A stretch of 64,000 nucleotides of DNA, taken from positions 62,001 through 126,000 of the forward strand of contig CAWARK010000011.1 in NCBI GenBank assembly GCA_963784415.1, given 5' to 3'. This stretch comes from UBA7672 sp963784415 (GTDB lineage: Bacteria > Pseudomonadota > Alphaproteobacteria > Caulobacterales > Hyphomonadaceae). The first letter of the stretch is position 1; each line of letters begins with the position of its first letter. The notes beneath the pieces are model-generated. The model was not told where the DNA came from. It was given only the letters and a program-made list of their open reading frames with translations, and did no database searches. Shown here piece by piece: positions 41,854 to 51,418 of the stretch. The translations under genes and the position numbers were made by a program.

Positions 41854-42480
41854 CTAGCGGCCCGTTGCTGTCCACGTCAGGTAGACCGCGAAGGCGGCTG
41901 ACAGGACCATGGCGAGCGCTGCCACTCTGAAAAACGCGTGGGCGAATGTCGCTGACTGGAAGCGCCGCGCCAGCGCGTCGGCGCCACTGGCGTAGACCAC
42001 CAGCCCGAACATCTCGCACACCGTCACGGTCGCCATGCTGATCAGCACTTGCGGGATCATGTCGTGGTCAGGGTTGAAATAGGTCGGCAGCAGGCCGCCG
42101 AAATAGACCAGTGCGTTGGGGTTCGCGAGCTGCAGGCCGACGCCGTGGGCGAACAGTTTGCGGCGCGGCGGCGGATCGCTGCGCAACAGGTCGACCGGCG
42201 CGCCAAACGCCGTGCGCCAGGCAAGCCAGACGATGAAGGCGATGCCGGCAATCTTGAACACGAGGAAGGCCTCGGGGAAGGTCTTGGCGACGACGGCAAC
42301 GCCCGACGCCGCCAGCGAGATCCAGACGAGGTTCGCAGCACAGATCCCAGCCGCCGGCGCCATCGACGCCCAGAAGCCATACCGGATCGATGCTGTCGTC
42401 ACGAGGATGACGGCCGGTCCGGGCGTGAGGCCCCCGGCCAGGAATAGCAGCGTGAAATTGGCCCAGACCCAAATACTCAT
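41854..42480 (-). CDS. LysE/RhtB-family amino-acid exporter
   Basis: 208 residues, six predicted membrane helices. N-terminal LAGGLTPGPAVILVTTASIRYG is the LysE-family signature (TPGP). KIAGIAFIVWLAWRTAFG and QLANPNALVYFGGLLP follow. Exports amino acids or related metabolites; substrate not predictable. Confidence 0.92.
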   Translation of the reverse strand: MSIWVWANFTLLFLAGGLTPGPAVILVTTASIRYGFWASMAPAAGICAANLVWISLAASGVAVVAKTFPEAFLVFKIAGIAFIVWLAWRTAFGAPVDLLRSDPPPRRKLFAHGVGLQLANPNALVYFGGLLPTYFNPDHDMIPQVLISMATVTVCEMFGLVVYASGADALARRFQSATFAHAFFRVAALAMVLSAAFAVYLTWTATGR

Positions 42481-42605
42481 GTGACCCAGAATTCCATTGC
42501 GGGGCTCTATAGGGCTCGCGGAGTGTTGAGTCAGCCGGGGTCATCGCCGGTTGCCCCTCATGGCGGCTGCGCTATCACAGGATGCTCAACCGAGAGGCGT
42601 TCGAC

Positions 42606-43067
42606 ATGTGGCATCGTTCTCTATTGCTGACCGGCGCGCTCGCCTGCGCGGCCTGCGGCAGCCAGCAACGCGACACGGCCGCCCTGGCGCAGCCGGCGCC
42701 GCCTGCCGCAGCATCGGTTCCCGCCGGCGCTCCGCCGCTTCCCGCCGATCTCCTGGGCATCGGCTCGCAGGAAGCGCGCAATGCGCTTTACTGCTCTGCA
42801 CTGATCTATCTGGAAAACCCCGACGTCTCCGACGCGCTCGCCCCGGTCGACGAGGCGCTGCTGCGCAAGGCGCAGATGCTGGGGTTTGCGATCGGCGAGT
42901 TCGGCATCAACAAGCTGGTCGAGGAGAAGGCCGCGCACGCGACCCACGCGCGCGCGATATCCGACGCCTATGCCGCGCAGGTCGAGAAAGACGCGAAGGC
43001 CGGAAAGCCGCGCATATCGCTCAAGGATTGCAACGCGCGCGCCGCCGCAATACCGATGCCGGAATAG
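42606..43067 (+). CDS. lipoprotein, first of a tandem paralogous pair
   Basis: 153 residues; ATG 42606, lipobox CAAC after a short hydrophobic core. A Pro/Ala linker precedes a helical domain: IGSQEARNALYCSALIYL, LLRKAQMLGFAIGEFG, AISDAYAAQVEKDAKAG, LKDCNARAAAI. The next gene has the same pattern. Two Cys in conserved positions may form a disulfide. Unknown function. Confidence 0.65.
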   Translation: MWHRSLLLTGALACAACGSQQRDTAALAQPAPPAAASVPAGAPPLPADLLGIGSQEARNALYCSALIYLENPDVSDALAPVDEALLRKAQMLGFAIGEFGINKLVEEKAAHATHARAISDAYAAQVEKDAKAGKPRISLKDCNARAAAIPMPE

Positions 43068-43123
43068 AGTCTGACTCACATGGAGTCTGATACACGCAGC
43101 GTTTGATACAGGGGATCGGGGCC

Positions 43124-43687
43124 ATGAAACTCCAGCCGCGCCAGCTTATCGGCCTCTTCGCCATCATCGTGTTCGGTGGTGGAATGATCTGGCGCGCAAC
43201 GCAGCCCAGCGAACGCGAGATCATGGACAAGCGGATCGCCAGCCTGCCCTCGTTCACCCCGCCGGCGATGGAGCTGCCGCCGCTTGACCTCAGCGTTCCC
43301 GTGCCCGTCGCGCCGCTCGATCTCAATGCGCCGGCCAGCGGCGGTGCCTCCGAAACGCCGGTCTGGATGATCGGCGATCACCCTGACTACTTCAATGTCG
43401 GCTCGCAGGCCGCGAAGGACGACATGTATTGCTCCGGCGTGCTCGGCGCCGAGTTCAGCGTGCGGATCAAGGATTCCCACCCTGATGTCGCCTCGCTGCT
43501 GCTGCGCGACCACGAAGCGCTCGACAAGGCCGGCATCGCCAAATTGATCGCCGAGGGCGTCACCACCGAACAGGCGTCCGCCGGGTTCAGCCTCGCCTAT
43601 GCCGACAAGGCCGAGAAGGACCACGCCGCCAACACGCTACGCATCCCCGTCGCCGCCTGCACCGCACGCGCCACCGCGCTGAACTAG
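43124..43687 (+). CDS. membrane-anchored paralogue of the preceding lipoprotein
   Basis: 187 residues; ATG 43124. It has an N-terminal transmembrane anchor (IGLFAIIVFGGGMIW) in place of a lipobox, then a Pro-rich linker. The conserved domain has VGSQAAKDDMYCSGVLG, LAYADKAEKDHAAN and VAACTARATAL. It shares the YCS and C-x-A-R-A cysteine positions with the gene just upstream, so they arose by duplication. Its stop overlaps the convergent gene by 4 bp. Confidence 0.65.
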   Translation: MKLQPRQLIGLFAIIVFGGGMIWRATQPSEREIMDKRIASLPSFTPPAMELPPLDLSVPVPVAPLDLNAPASGGASETPVWMIGDHPDYFNVGSQAAKDDMYCSGVLGAEFSVRIKDSHPDVASLLLRDHEALDKAGIAKLIAEGVTTEQASAGFSLAYADKAEKDHAANTLRIPVAACTARATALN

Positions 43688-44625
43688 CGCCGCTGCTCTG
43701 CCAGACGCGGATCGCACACAAGCGACGCCGGCACGACATTGGCGACGCGCCAGAAGGCGTCGTCCTTTTTCATCAGGGGTGCGCAGCGTTCGACAATGGG
43801 TTTGCCAATGCCGGCATCGTTAAGCGCGGCGCTCGCCTGCTCCAGCGCGGCTGCGTAGCCATCGGCGTAGAGCGCGTCCTGCAACAGGGTTTCGCCATCG
43901 GCGGACTTGAGGCGCAGCGAGAGCGACTCGCCCTTGGTCAGCGCCGCCATCAGTTTCGGCACGGGTTCGTCGCGGATATTCTGCGAGGCGAAGAACACCA
44001 TGGCGTCGGGCGCCTTGTAGCCGCCATTCACAGGCGTCTCGGCGGCGGCCATGCCGCCCGCGGTGACAGAAAACAGGACGCCCTCGGCGCCGACGATCTC
44101 CAGCTTCGCTTCGTCGAGCCCTGCCGGCACACCCGTAAGAAATGGCGAGATGATCTGGAGGCCGTAAGGTTCAAGCACGTCTGATGGCGCCCGGTAGTCG
44201 ATGGTCAGCGCCGAACGTTTCGCGCGCGCGCCGCCGAGATTGTCCGGCAGTTCGTCGATCGTCAGCGGCCGCCCTGCCTTGCCGCCAACGCCACGCGTCC
44301 CGAATAAGCTGAGCTCCGCCTTGGCGCCATAATCCTCCCCGCCCTCGCCGACTTTTTCGCGCACCTGCGCGAACCACACGACCGAGCCAACGCTGTTGGA
44401 TGCCTCGCCCGCCCCATCGCCAAAATCGCTCATCGGGTCGCAGGCGGGCGAGCGCAGGCAGTGTTGCAACAGGAGTGGCCAGACCGCGCCTTTATCAACC
44501 ACATCGGCGACAACAGCGTCCGAGGCGGCGCGTTTCGGGCCTGCCGGTTCGCACGCGGTTGCCGCGAGCACGGCGATCGTGAGAGCGAGATACCTAAACC
44601 GTGACGTCGCGAACATCGTAGCCAT
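43684..44625 (-). CDS. putative lipoprotein of unknown function
   Basis: 313 residues. ATG 44625 (or 44616) starts inside the end of the monooxygenase gene, about 20-30 bp overlap. Lipoprotein-like signal (YLALTIAVLAATAC). The mature part is mostly beta/alpha with no known motif (EDYGAKAELSLFGTRGVGGK cut here, LEPYGLQIISPFLTG, GYKAPDAMVFFASQNI). Cys residues at the ends could pair. Not recognised. Confidence 0.6.
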   Translation of the reverse strand: MATMFATSRFRYLALTIAVLAATACEPAGPKRAASDAVVADVVDKGAVWPLLLQHCLRSPACDPMSDFGDGAGEASNSVGSVVWFAQVREKVGEGGEDYGAKAELSLFGTRGVGGKAGRPLTIDELPDNLGGARAKRSALTIDYRAPSDVLEPYGLQIISPFLTGVPAGLDEAKLEIVGAEGVLFSVTAGGMAAAETPVNGGYKAPDAMVFFASQNIRDEPVPKLMAALTKGESLSLRLKSADGETLLQDALYADGYAAALEQASAALNDAGIGKPIVERCAPLMKKDDAFWRVANVVPASLVCDPRLAEQRR

Positions 44626-45775
44626 AGATCCAGTCCTGCCGTGAGCGGACGAAGGACGGGAACAGCCTGTCCGCAAGCTTCATCGGACCATAGGTCGCCG
44701 CCTGCGTCACGGCGTTTGAGCGGTGAAAGACGCCCATATTGGCGCGTGCGCTGGCGAGAACTTTCGAGGTGCGCGGCTTTCGGAGCTTTTCGTAGTGCAG
44801 CAGGGCCGCCGCTGAGACGCCTTCGGCCTGCAGGCATTTGGCGAGCACGATCGCATCTTCGAGGGCCATCGCCGCGCCCTGCGCCTGGAAGGGCGGCATG
44901 GGATGGCAGGCATCGCCCAGCAGCGTCACGCGGTCGTCCGACCAACGCGCTAGCGGATCACGGTCGAACAGCGCCCAGACAAAACACTGGCTGGCGGAGG
45001 CGATGATATCGGGGATGGGCCCAGCCCAGCCGCCGAACTCCTTCGCCAGCTCGACCGGATCGCCGGTCTGATCCCAGCTTTCGCTGCGCCAGTCCCGCGT
45101 CTCGACCACGCCGACGAAGTTGATCAGTGCGCCGCGACGCAGGCGATAGGTGACGGCATGCTTGCCCGGACCGGCCCACACGATTGCGGAGGGCGGCAGG
45201 TCTGGCGCGACGTCGGCCGGGGCGGTCATGCGCCAGGCAACGGCGCCGGTGAAACGCGGCGCTTCCTCGCCCAGCATCTGCCGCCGCACGGTCGAGCGCA
45301 CGCCATCGGCGCCCACCAGCAGGTCGCACGGCAGGATGGCGCCGGTGTCGAGCCCGACACGCAGGCTTGGACCATCATGCACATAGGCGGACACGCGCGC
45401 GCCGAGCCGGATCTGCGCGCCGGCATGCGTCGCCGCTCGCGCGAGGATTTCGATCAGGTCGGCGCGATGGGTGTGCAGGTAGGGCGCGCCGTAGCGCTTG
45501 CGGGCTTCCTTCGCGATCGGGATGGAGAAGACTTTCTGGCCGGTGCGGCCGATCCGCATTTCCAGCGTTTCGGGCGTCGAGGATACTGCGGCGACGGCTT
45601 CGAGTACGCCCAAGGCTGCGAGCGCCTTGGTGGCGTTGGGCGAGAGCTGCAGGCCCGCGCCGACTTCAAGCAGGGCCGAGGCGCGTTCCACGACCTCGAC
45701 TTCGAATCCGACCTTGCACAGCGCGATGGCGGCGCTGAGCCCTCCGATGCCTCCGCCTGCGATGACGATTTTCAT
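44594..45775 (-). CDS. FAD-dependent monooxygenase (salicylate hydroxylase-like)
   Basis: 393 residues. Group A flavoprotein hydroxylase: IAGGGIGGLSAAIAL at the N-terminus (FAD Rossmann), CDLLVGADGVRSTVR (DG motif) and RVTLLGDACHPMPPFQAQGAAM cut here (GD motif, FAD ribityl). These enzymes hydroxylate aromatic rings using NAD(P)H and oxygen. The substrate is unknown and no aromatic-degradation genes are nearby. Confidence 0.92.
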   Translation of the reverse strand: MKIVIAGGGIGGLSAAIALCKVGFEVEVVERASALLEVGAGLQLSPNATKALAALGVLEAVAAVSSTPETLEMRIGRTGQKVFSIPIAKEARKRYGAPYLHTHRADLIEILARAATHAGAQIRLGARVSAYVHDGPSLRVGLDTGAILPCDLLVGADGVRSTVRRQMLGEEAPRFTGAVAWRMTAPADVAPDLPPSAIVWAGPGKHAVTYRLRRGALINFVGVVETRDWRSESWDQTGDPVELAKEFGGWAGPIPDIIASASQCFVWALFDRDPLARWSDDRVTLLGDACHPMPPFQAQGAAMALEDAIVLAKCLQAEGVSAAALLHYEKLRKPRTSKVLASARANMGVFHRSNAVTQAATYGPMKLADRLFPSFVRSRQDWIYGYDVRDVTV

Positions 45776-45879
45776 GAGAGGGTGGGTTTCATGAGGGAGC
45801 GGGCTTCATGAGAGAGCGAAATAGACCGATGGGGGCGCCACGTCACGTCTCCCTGCAGGTCAGGCGCCGCAAAATTCGT

Positions 45880-46974
45880 TCAGAGCATGAAGCTTGAACG
45901 GCTGTGCGTGCGCATGAAGATCCGCATTTCCTCGAGACTGTTGCGCTCGAAGCCGCGCATGACTTCGAGCTTGCCAGCTATGCCTTCAGCAATCTCGAAA
46001 CGCTCGCTCGCGACCAGGATGCTGGCGCGATACTGTTCGTAACGCTCCACATCGCGCGAGGGTTGCAGGCCGGTCTCGAGCGCACGGGCGGCGAGCGCGA
46101 TGAGCGCGATCCAGACGACGCCGACTTCGAGCCAGGCACGCGCGGCGCTTTCCGGATCGAGCGCGAAGAGGCCGATATGGAGGATGATCACAGTCGCGAC
46201 GCTGGCCCAGCCGAAGCGGGAGAACGCCTCTTCGGTCTGGCGCGCCGACATCCGCTTGCCGGTGCGGGCCGGCGCGAGCATGGCTTCGCAATAGCCGAGC
46301 TGCCATTGCAGGCGCAGCTTGCGCCAGACAGCAAACACGTTTTCAGCGATGGCGGTATCTTCCGCGCCAGCAAGATGCGCCTCGACGGCGGCGCGGAAAT
46401 CATAAGCGCCGGATTGTTTCGAGATGCGGTGCAGCTCGGCGTCCGGGTCCGCCAGCGGTCCGCTGGTCAGCACGGCGTAGGCCTTGGCGCGGGCTTCGAG
46501 ATAGGCGGGGCGCAAGGCCGGGTTGGCGCCCGCAGCGATCAGGGCTGGGAACTGCGCCGCCATGTACTGGAAATGGAAGAGCCGCATCGACTCGGTCTTC
46601 AGCCGGTTGCGCAGCCAGGTGTGGCGCGAGGACGATTTGCGCAGGCCAAGCAGGCCGAGGATCGCGCCGAGCAGGCCAAGGGCTGCGGAGCCATAAGCAA
46701 TCACCAGCTCGACATCGTGGCTGAGATGGAGCGCATGGAAGACGGGGGACGCGGCGCCGATCAGGAGCGTGAACAACACCAGCGCGATGGTGATGTAGCC
46801 GGCGCGGCGGCTGGTCTTCTTGGCTTTGTTCGCCTTGGCGTCGGCGGTACGGAAATCGGCGAGCAGTTCGGGGAATTCGAAGGCGAAGCGGACGGTGTCG
46901 GCGCGCGCTTCCTCGGCTTCGGCCTTGAGGTCGAAGTTCTCGAAGGTGGTGTTGACGGGTTTCTTGCCGCTCAC
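45880..46974 (-). CDS. SLATT/DUF4231-like membrane protein
   Basis: 364 residues, GTG 46974 after AAGGGG. Two pairs of transmembrane helices: about 60-105 (AGYITIALVLFTLLIGAAS, ELVIAYGSAALGLLGAILGL) and about 255-300 (VATVIILHIGLFAL, WLEVGVVWIALIALAARALE). Each pair is followed by a long amphipathic helical segment (WLRNRLKTESMRLFHFQYMA; VERYEQYRASILVASE). The end EEMRIFMRTHSRSSFML is as in DUF4231 proteins. The SLATT group is proposed to form membrane pores in nucleotide-signalled conflict systems; here no nucleotide cyclase is adjacent. Assignment is by layout. Confidence 0.55.
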   Translation of the reverse strand: MSGKKPVNTTFENFDLKAEAEEARADTVRFAFEFPELLADFRTADAKANKAKKTSRRAGYITIALVLFTLLIGAASPVFHALHLSHDVELVIAYGSAALGLLGAILGLLGLRKSSSRHTWLRNRLKTESMRLFHFQYMAAQFPALIAAGANPALRPAYLEARAKAYAVLTSGPLADPDAELHRISKQSGAYDFRAAVEAHLAGAEDTAIAENVFAVWRKLRLQWQLGYCEAMLAPARTGKRMSARQTEEAFSRFGWASVATVIILHIGLFALDPESAARAWLEVGVVWIALIALAARALETGLQPSRDVERYEQYRASILVASERFEIAEGIAGKLEVMRGFERNSLEEMRIFMRTHSRSSFML

Positions 46975-47154
46975 CGTTGCCCCTTGTTCGCCGCGCCTCC
47001 GCGCTGGCTGGAAGCGAGGCGGTCGCCTGCCTCTCGCGTCCGGGGCGGGTCTTGTCAATCGGAGCGGCGGGCGGTGAGGGCCAGCGACAGGCAACAGCCG
47101 GAAAAGCCAGCGCGCCCCGGAGGGGAATACTAGACTTCCGACATTGTGGAAAAT

Positions 47155-47229
<75 letters not shown>

Positions 47230-47458
47230 TTCCTGGCGCTACAATCCCGACTTTCGCCGGTTTGCTGGGTAAATCCTGAGCCTTTCGGCTTGGGAGGGGG
47301 TCTATAAGCCGAAAGCCGAGGCCGATGCAAGGGGCGGGGCTCTGTCTGCAGCACTTCGTCTATCTGGAGGGGCGCCCGGTTAGACGCCAGTAAGGGGATG
47401 GTCAGGAACATGGTCCAGTGTGCCGCCGTTAACGAACTCGAGCGTGAAAGTGACAGGG

Positions 47459-47731
47459 ATGTCCAAAACGTCAGCCCGAACGATGGCGGCCAGCATCGGC
47501 GTCGATATCAAGGTTTTTCGAGCGGCGCTGAGCAAGCAGAACTTTGCCTGGCACGACCCGGAAGCCGGCTGGTCTGTGGAAGTCGACAGCCCTGAGCACA
47601 AGCAGATGATCGCTGTGCTGAAAGACGTTTTTGCCGCCGAGCAGGCTGCGAAGAAGGCGCCTGCCAAGGCCAGGGCGACCGCTGCGCCGAAGAAAGCCGC
47701 CAAGAAAGCGGCGACCCCGAAAACGGTCTAG
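47459..47731 (+). CDS. small protein with a Lys/Ala-rich tail
   Basis: 90 residues, ATG 47459 (GACAGGG upstream). The first 60 residues look like a small helical DNA- or protein-binding unit (IGVDIKVFRAALSKQNFAWH, EHKQMIAVLKDVFAAEQ). The last 30 are histone H1-like (KKAPAKARAT, PKKAAKKAA). Binding to nucleic acid is inferred from composition alone. Confidence 0.6.
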   Translation: MSKTSARTMAASIGVDIKVFRAALSKQNFAWHDPEAGWSVEVDSPEHKQMIAVLKDVFAAEQAAKKAPAKARATAAPKKAAKKAATPKTV

Positions 47732-47741
47732 CTTCCCGTCA

Positions 47742-48506
47742 TCAGGTTCCGCCCAGTCCCGGCAACGGCTTCGCGACGGGCTTCGGGGCTTTCAGCTTGC
47801 GCTTGGTGACGTGGCTTTCAGCCTCGCCGCCGGTGACGGTCTGGCCTTTCATGTAGTGGCGCTGCCAGCCTTCCTTCGACGTCTTGGGATCGCGCTGCAT
47901 CAGCTTCTTGTTGAAGTCGCCGCGGCTTTCGGCCCACGCCTTGAACTCGTCATTGAGCTTGGGGTTGTCGGCGAGAAGGCGCAGCTGCGGCTCGATCTCT
48001 TCCAGCTTCTTGTCCTGCACCAACGTGAAGAAGCAGAACGGCTCGCCCTTCTCGAAGCGCACTTTTCCGGGGCGCGTCATCTGCCAGTTCATGGTGAACG
48101 GGAAAGGCAGCCATTCGGTCTCGACGAGGCCCTGCAGCGGATAGATGCCGTCCTTCGGCTCATTAGGCGGACCCATGGTCCAGAGCGACCAGCCCGGCTC
48201 GGTGCGGAACAGGTGGCCGGTGTGGAAGGTGACGATGCCGCGCCGGAAATGGCTGTCGGCGACGTTCTTGACCGGCGGCCACGGCTCGTCGCCGGTGATC
48301 TTGATGCCGGCCTCCATCATGCCGCCATCCCATTCGATGGTCATGCCGATGGGCGAGAGGATTTCCCAGCCCGTGGTGTTGGCCATGGTGAGCGGCAGGC
48401 AGCGATAGGGGTGGCGGTCCTGGAAGGCGTCCATCCAGGCGCGGCGGCCCTGCCCCGGCACGATCTGCGGCGCCCATTCGTGGATCTTGTAGCAGTCGAG
48501 GCGCAT
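47742..48506 (-). CDS. DUF6065 family protein
   Basis: 254 residues from ATG 48506. The order of motifs fits DUF6065: CYKIHEWAPQIVPGQGRRAWMD (first part), YRCLPLTMANTTGWEI, TEWLPFPFTMNWQMTRPG and KGEPFCFFTLVQ. No signal peptide. Some members are found in hydroxylase-like or biosynthetic clusters, but no function is established for this one. It ends 10 bp before the convergent small basic gene. Confidence 0.75.
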   Translation of the reverse strand: MRLDCYKIHEWAPQIVPGQGRRAWMDAFQDRHPYRCLPLTMANTTGWEILSPIGMTIEWDGGMMEAGIKITGDEPWPPVKNVADSHFRRGIVTFHTGHLFRTEPGWSLWTMGPPNEPKDGIYPLQGLVETEWLPFPFTMNWQMTRPGKVRFEKGEPFCFFTLVQDKKLEEIEPQLRLLADNPKLNDEFKAWAESRGDFNKKLMQRDPKTSKEGWQRHYMKGQTVTGGEAESHVTKRKLKAPKPVAKPLPGLGGT

Positions 48507-48561
48507 GGGGGCTCCGAAACCGGTCTTCACGAGGCTGTCTGTCACATCTAGACCAGCGATC

Positions 48562-49140
48562 ATGGCAGATCAAAGCACCCCTTCGGAACGCGGACCCCAT
48601 GACAGGGGACCGATGCCGGCGCCGGACGACTTTTCCCGCGAACCGGAAAAGCCGCTGTTCGCGCTGCTCGACCAGCTGGGCATCCAGATCGTCACCCACC
48701 ACCACGCCAAGGTCTTCACCGTCGCCGAAAGCGAGAACGTGAAGGTCGACATGCCGGGCGGGCACACCAAGAACCTGTTCTTGAAAGACAAGTCGGGCCA
48801 GCTGGTGCTGGTCTGCGCGCTGGGGTCCAGCGTCCTGCCGCTGAACCAGCTGCACCGCCAGATCGGAACCCAGCGCCTGTCCTTTACCGACGCTCCCGTG
48901 CTGTGGGAGGCGCTGGGCGTCACCCCCGGCTCGGTGACAGGATTCGCCATCCTGAACGATACGGCGGGCAAGGTCCGGCTGGTGCTGGATGAGGCCCTGC
49001 TGGCCCATGAAACCCTGAATTTCCACCCTTTGCGCTGCGATATGACGACAGCCATTTCCCGGGTGGACTTCCTTGGCTTTGCCGAAGCGACGGGCCATAC
49101 CGTCACCCGCATCGACTTCACGAAACTGGGCGCCAGCTAG
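48562..49140 (+). CDS. prolyl-tRNA editing protein (ProX/PrdX-like)
   Basis: 192 residues from ATG 48562; ATG 48613 is an alternative. YbaK/ProX fold: THHHAKVFTVAESENV, GGHTKNLFLKDKSGQLVLVCA (first part) and GSVTGFAILND. The GxxPGS-like loop (VTPGSVTGF) and the K-N-L-F-L motif are typical of trans-editing factors that remove Ala from mischarged tRNA-Pro. It is divergent from the DUF6065 gene, 55 bp apart. Confidence 0.9.
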   Translation: MADQSTPSERGPHDRGPMPAPDDFSREPEKPLFALLDQLGIQIVTHHHAKVFTVAESENVKVDMPGGHTKNLFLKDKSGQLVLVCALGSSVLPLNQLHRQIGTQRLSFTDAPVLWEALGVTPGSVTGFAILNDTAGKVRLVLDEALLAHETLNFHPLRCDMTTAISRVDFLGFAEATGHTVTRIDFTKLGAS

Positions 49141-49203
49141 GGCGTTGCGGTTTCAGGGGCAAAAACCCATCTAGGGGTCGAACAGGATACAGGAGCCCTT
49201 CTC

Positions 49204-50142
49204 GTGGACATCATCGGCGCAGGCGCAGGACGTCCCCCGGCTGGAGGCCCGAAAAGCCCCCATGTCAGCGATGGCACTGACCAGACCTTCATGACCGACG
49301 TCATCGAGCCGTCGAAGACCGTTCCGGTCATCGTGGATTTCTGGGCGACCTGGTGTGGGCCGTGCCGTTCGCTCGGCCCGACGCTGGAAAAAGTCGTCGC
49401 CGAGAACAACGGCGCCGTGAAGATGGTCAAGATCGACGTCGACAAGAACCCCGGCGTGTTCTCGCAGATCGCCAAGATGACCGGCTCGCAGTCGATCCCG
49501 ACCGTGGTCGCCTTCAAGAACGGCCAGCCGGTTGACGCCTTCATGGGCGCCCTGCCGGAGAGCCAGGTCCGCGCCTTCATCACCAAGCAGATGAATGGTG
49601 GAGCGGATGCCGGTCCGACCGTCGCTGAAATGCTGGCTGCCGGCGAGGATGCCTCGGACGCCGGCGACTTCCCCGCCGCCGCCGAAATCTACGCCGTCGT
49701 GCTCGAACAGGAGCCGGAGAATATCGAGGCGCTGGCCGGTCTCTCGCGCTGCTATCTCAAGGCAGGCGACGTTGAACGCGCCCGCACGATTGCCGAGATG
49801 ATCCCCGAGGCGAACCGCAAGCACCCATCCGCTGTCGGCATCTTCGCTTCGCTCGACCTGCTGAGCCACACGTCCGAGCCGGACGCGAAGCTCGACCTCA
49901 AGACCCGCGTCAACAATACGCCGACCGACTGGGACGCGCGCTTCGATCTCGCCGGGCTCTATTCCGCCGAAGGCAAGCACGAAGAAGCCGCCGACCAGCT
50001 GCTCGCCATTCTCGAGAAGAACATGGCGTGGAAGGAAGGCGCGGCGAAGGAACAGCTGCTGAAGATCTTTGAAGCGGCAGGCCCCAAAGCGGACGTCACC
50101 AAGGAAGGCCGCCGCAGGCTGGCGGCGTTGCTGTTCAGGTAG
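49204..50142 (+). CDS. cnoX: thioredoxin-TPR co-chaperone (CnoX/YbbN-like)
   Basis: 312 residues. GTG 49204 with AGGAG upstream. Thioredoxin domain about 30-135 with WCGPC active site (VDFWATWCGPCRSLGPTLEK). TPR-like helices follow (about 145-305: AGDFPAAAEIYAVVLEQEPE, LAGLSRCYLKAGDVERA). In E. coli, CnoX/YbbN protects proteins from oxidative aggregation and hands them to GroEL. In Caulobacterales this gene normally precedes a LON-domain gene and Trm112, which here lie 3 kb away after an inserted-looking block. Confidence 0.9.
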   Translation: MDIIGAGAGRPPAGGPKSPHVSDGTDQTFMTDVIEPSKTVPVIVDFWATWCGPCRSLGPTLEKVVAENNGAVKMVKIDVDKNPGVFSQIAKMTGSQSIPTVVAFKNGQPVDAFMGALPESQVRAFITKQMNGGADAGPTVAEMLAAGEDASDAGDFPAAAEIYAVVLEQEPENIEALAGLSRCYLKAGDVERARTIAEMIPEANRKHPSAVGIFASLDLLSHTSEPDAKLDLKTRVNNTPTDWDARFDLAGLYSAEGKHEEAADQLLAILEKNMAWKEGAAKEQLLKIFEAAGPKADVTKEGRRRLAALLFR

Positions 50143-50145
50143 GCA

Positions 50146-50751
<606 letters not shown>

Positions 50752-50759
50752 GATGGACC

Positions 50760-51326
50760 TCAGCCTGCCAGCAATTCGCCGGGTAGCGCCTTCAGCGCGT
50801 GCCTGAACGGTTCGACCGAGCCCAGCCCCCGCGAGAGAACCAGGCTCCCCTGCACCAGCATCAGCGCCCGGACGGCGCTGTCACGCGCGGCGCGCGGCGG
50901 TCGCCCCGCATCGCGCGACAGCCGCGCAAAGCCATCGGCGAGCATTTCCATCGCCGACTTGATCGCCGGAGAGAATGGGCCCGTCTCGATGCGAGGCGAG
51001 GCTAGCATGTTGAGCAGACAGGCTTGCCGCCCACCTGCATAGAAGCTGTCGAGATTGCGGGTGACCTCCGCCAGCCGCAGCGCCGGTGGTCCGTCGCCAA
51101 CGAGATGCGCGATGATGTGTTCTGCAAACCAATCCAGCGCTGCCGACAGGACTTCCTCCGCCATCTCGCGCTTCCCACCCGGAAACCGGTGATAAAGGCT
51201 CGCTTTCTGCAGACCGCTTGCCTCGGACAAGGCCGCGAGGGACGCGCCTTCATAGCCGACATCGCGGAACACCTGCCCCAGCCGGGACAACAGATCCTCT
51301 TCACTGACAGACTGTGGACGCGACAT
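50760..51326 (-). CDS. TetR-family regulator with visible operator
   Basis: 188 residues from ATG 51326. Helix-turn-helix in the first 60 residues (FRDVGYEGASLAALSEASG, ASLYHRFPGGKREMAE) and a helical ligand domain with a GGRQACLLNML segment. A perfect 16-bp palindrome lies 26 bp upstream of the start, so the gene is likely autorepressed together with the PNPOx-like gene that follows it. Confidence 0.9.
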   Translation of the reverse strand: MSRPQSVSEEDLLSRLGQVFRDVGYEGASLAALSEASGLQKASLYHRFPGGKREMAEEVLSAALDWFAEHIIAHLVGDGPPALRLAEVTRNLDSFYAGGRQACLLNMLASPRIETGPFSPAIKSAMEMLADGFARLSRDAGRPPRAARDSAVRALMLVQGSLVLSRGLGSVEPFRHALKALPGELLAG

Positions 51327-51352
51327 CGGCTTCCTCACTTGGCCCACATCTA

Positions 51353-51368
51353 TACCGAACGTTCGGTA
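51353..51368. promoter_or_regulatory. TetR operator palindrome
   Basis: Perfect 16-bp inverted repeat TACCGAACGTTCGGTA upstream of the TetR gene at 51326. TetR-family repressors of this type are known to bind ACCGAACG-like palindromes. Position suggests repression of the TetR-PNPOx unit. Confidence 0.8.
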
Positions 51369-51418
51369 ATGTCAAGGCCCGCGCTGCATGCCTTGGTTGC
51401 ACTCGCTGAAAGCTGCGG

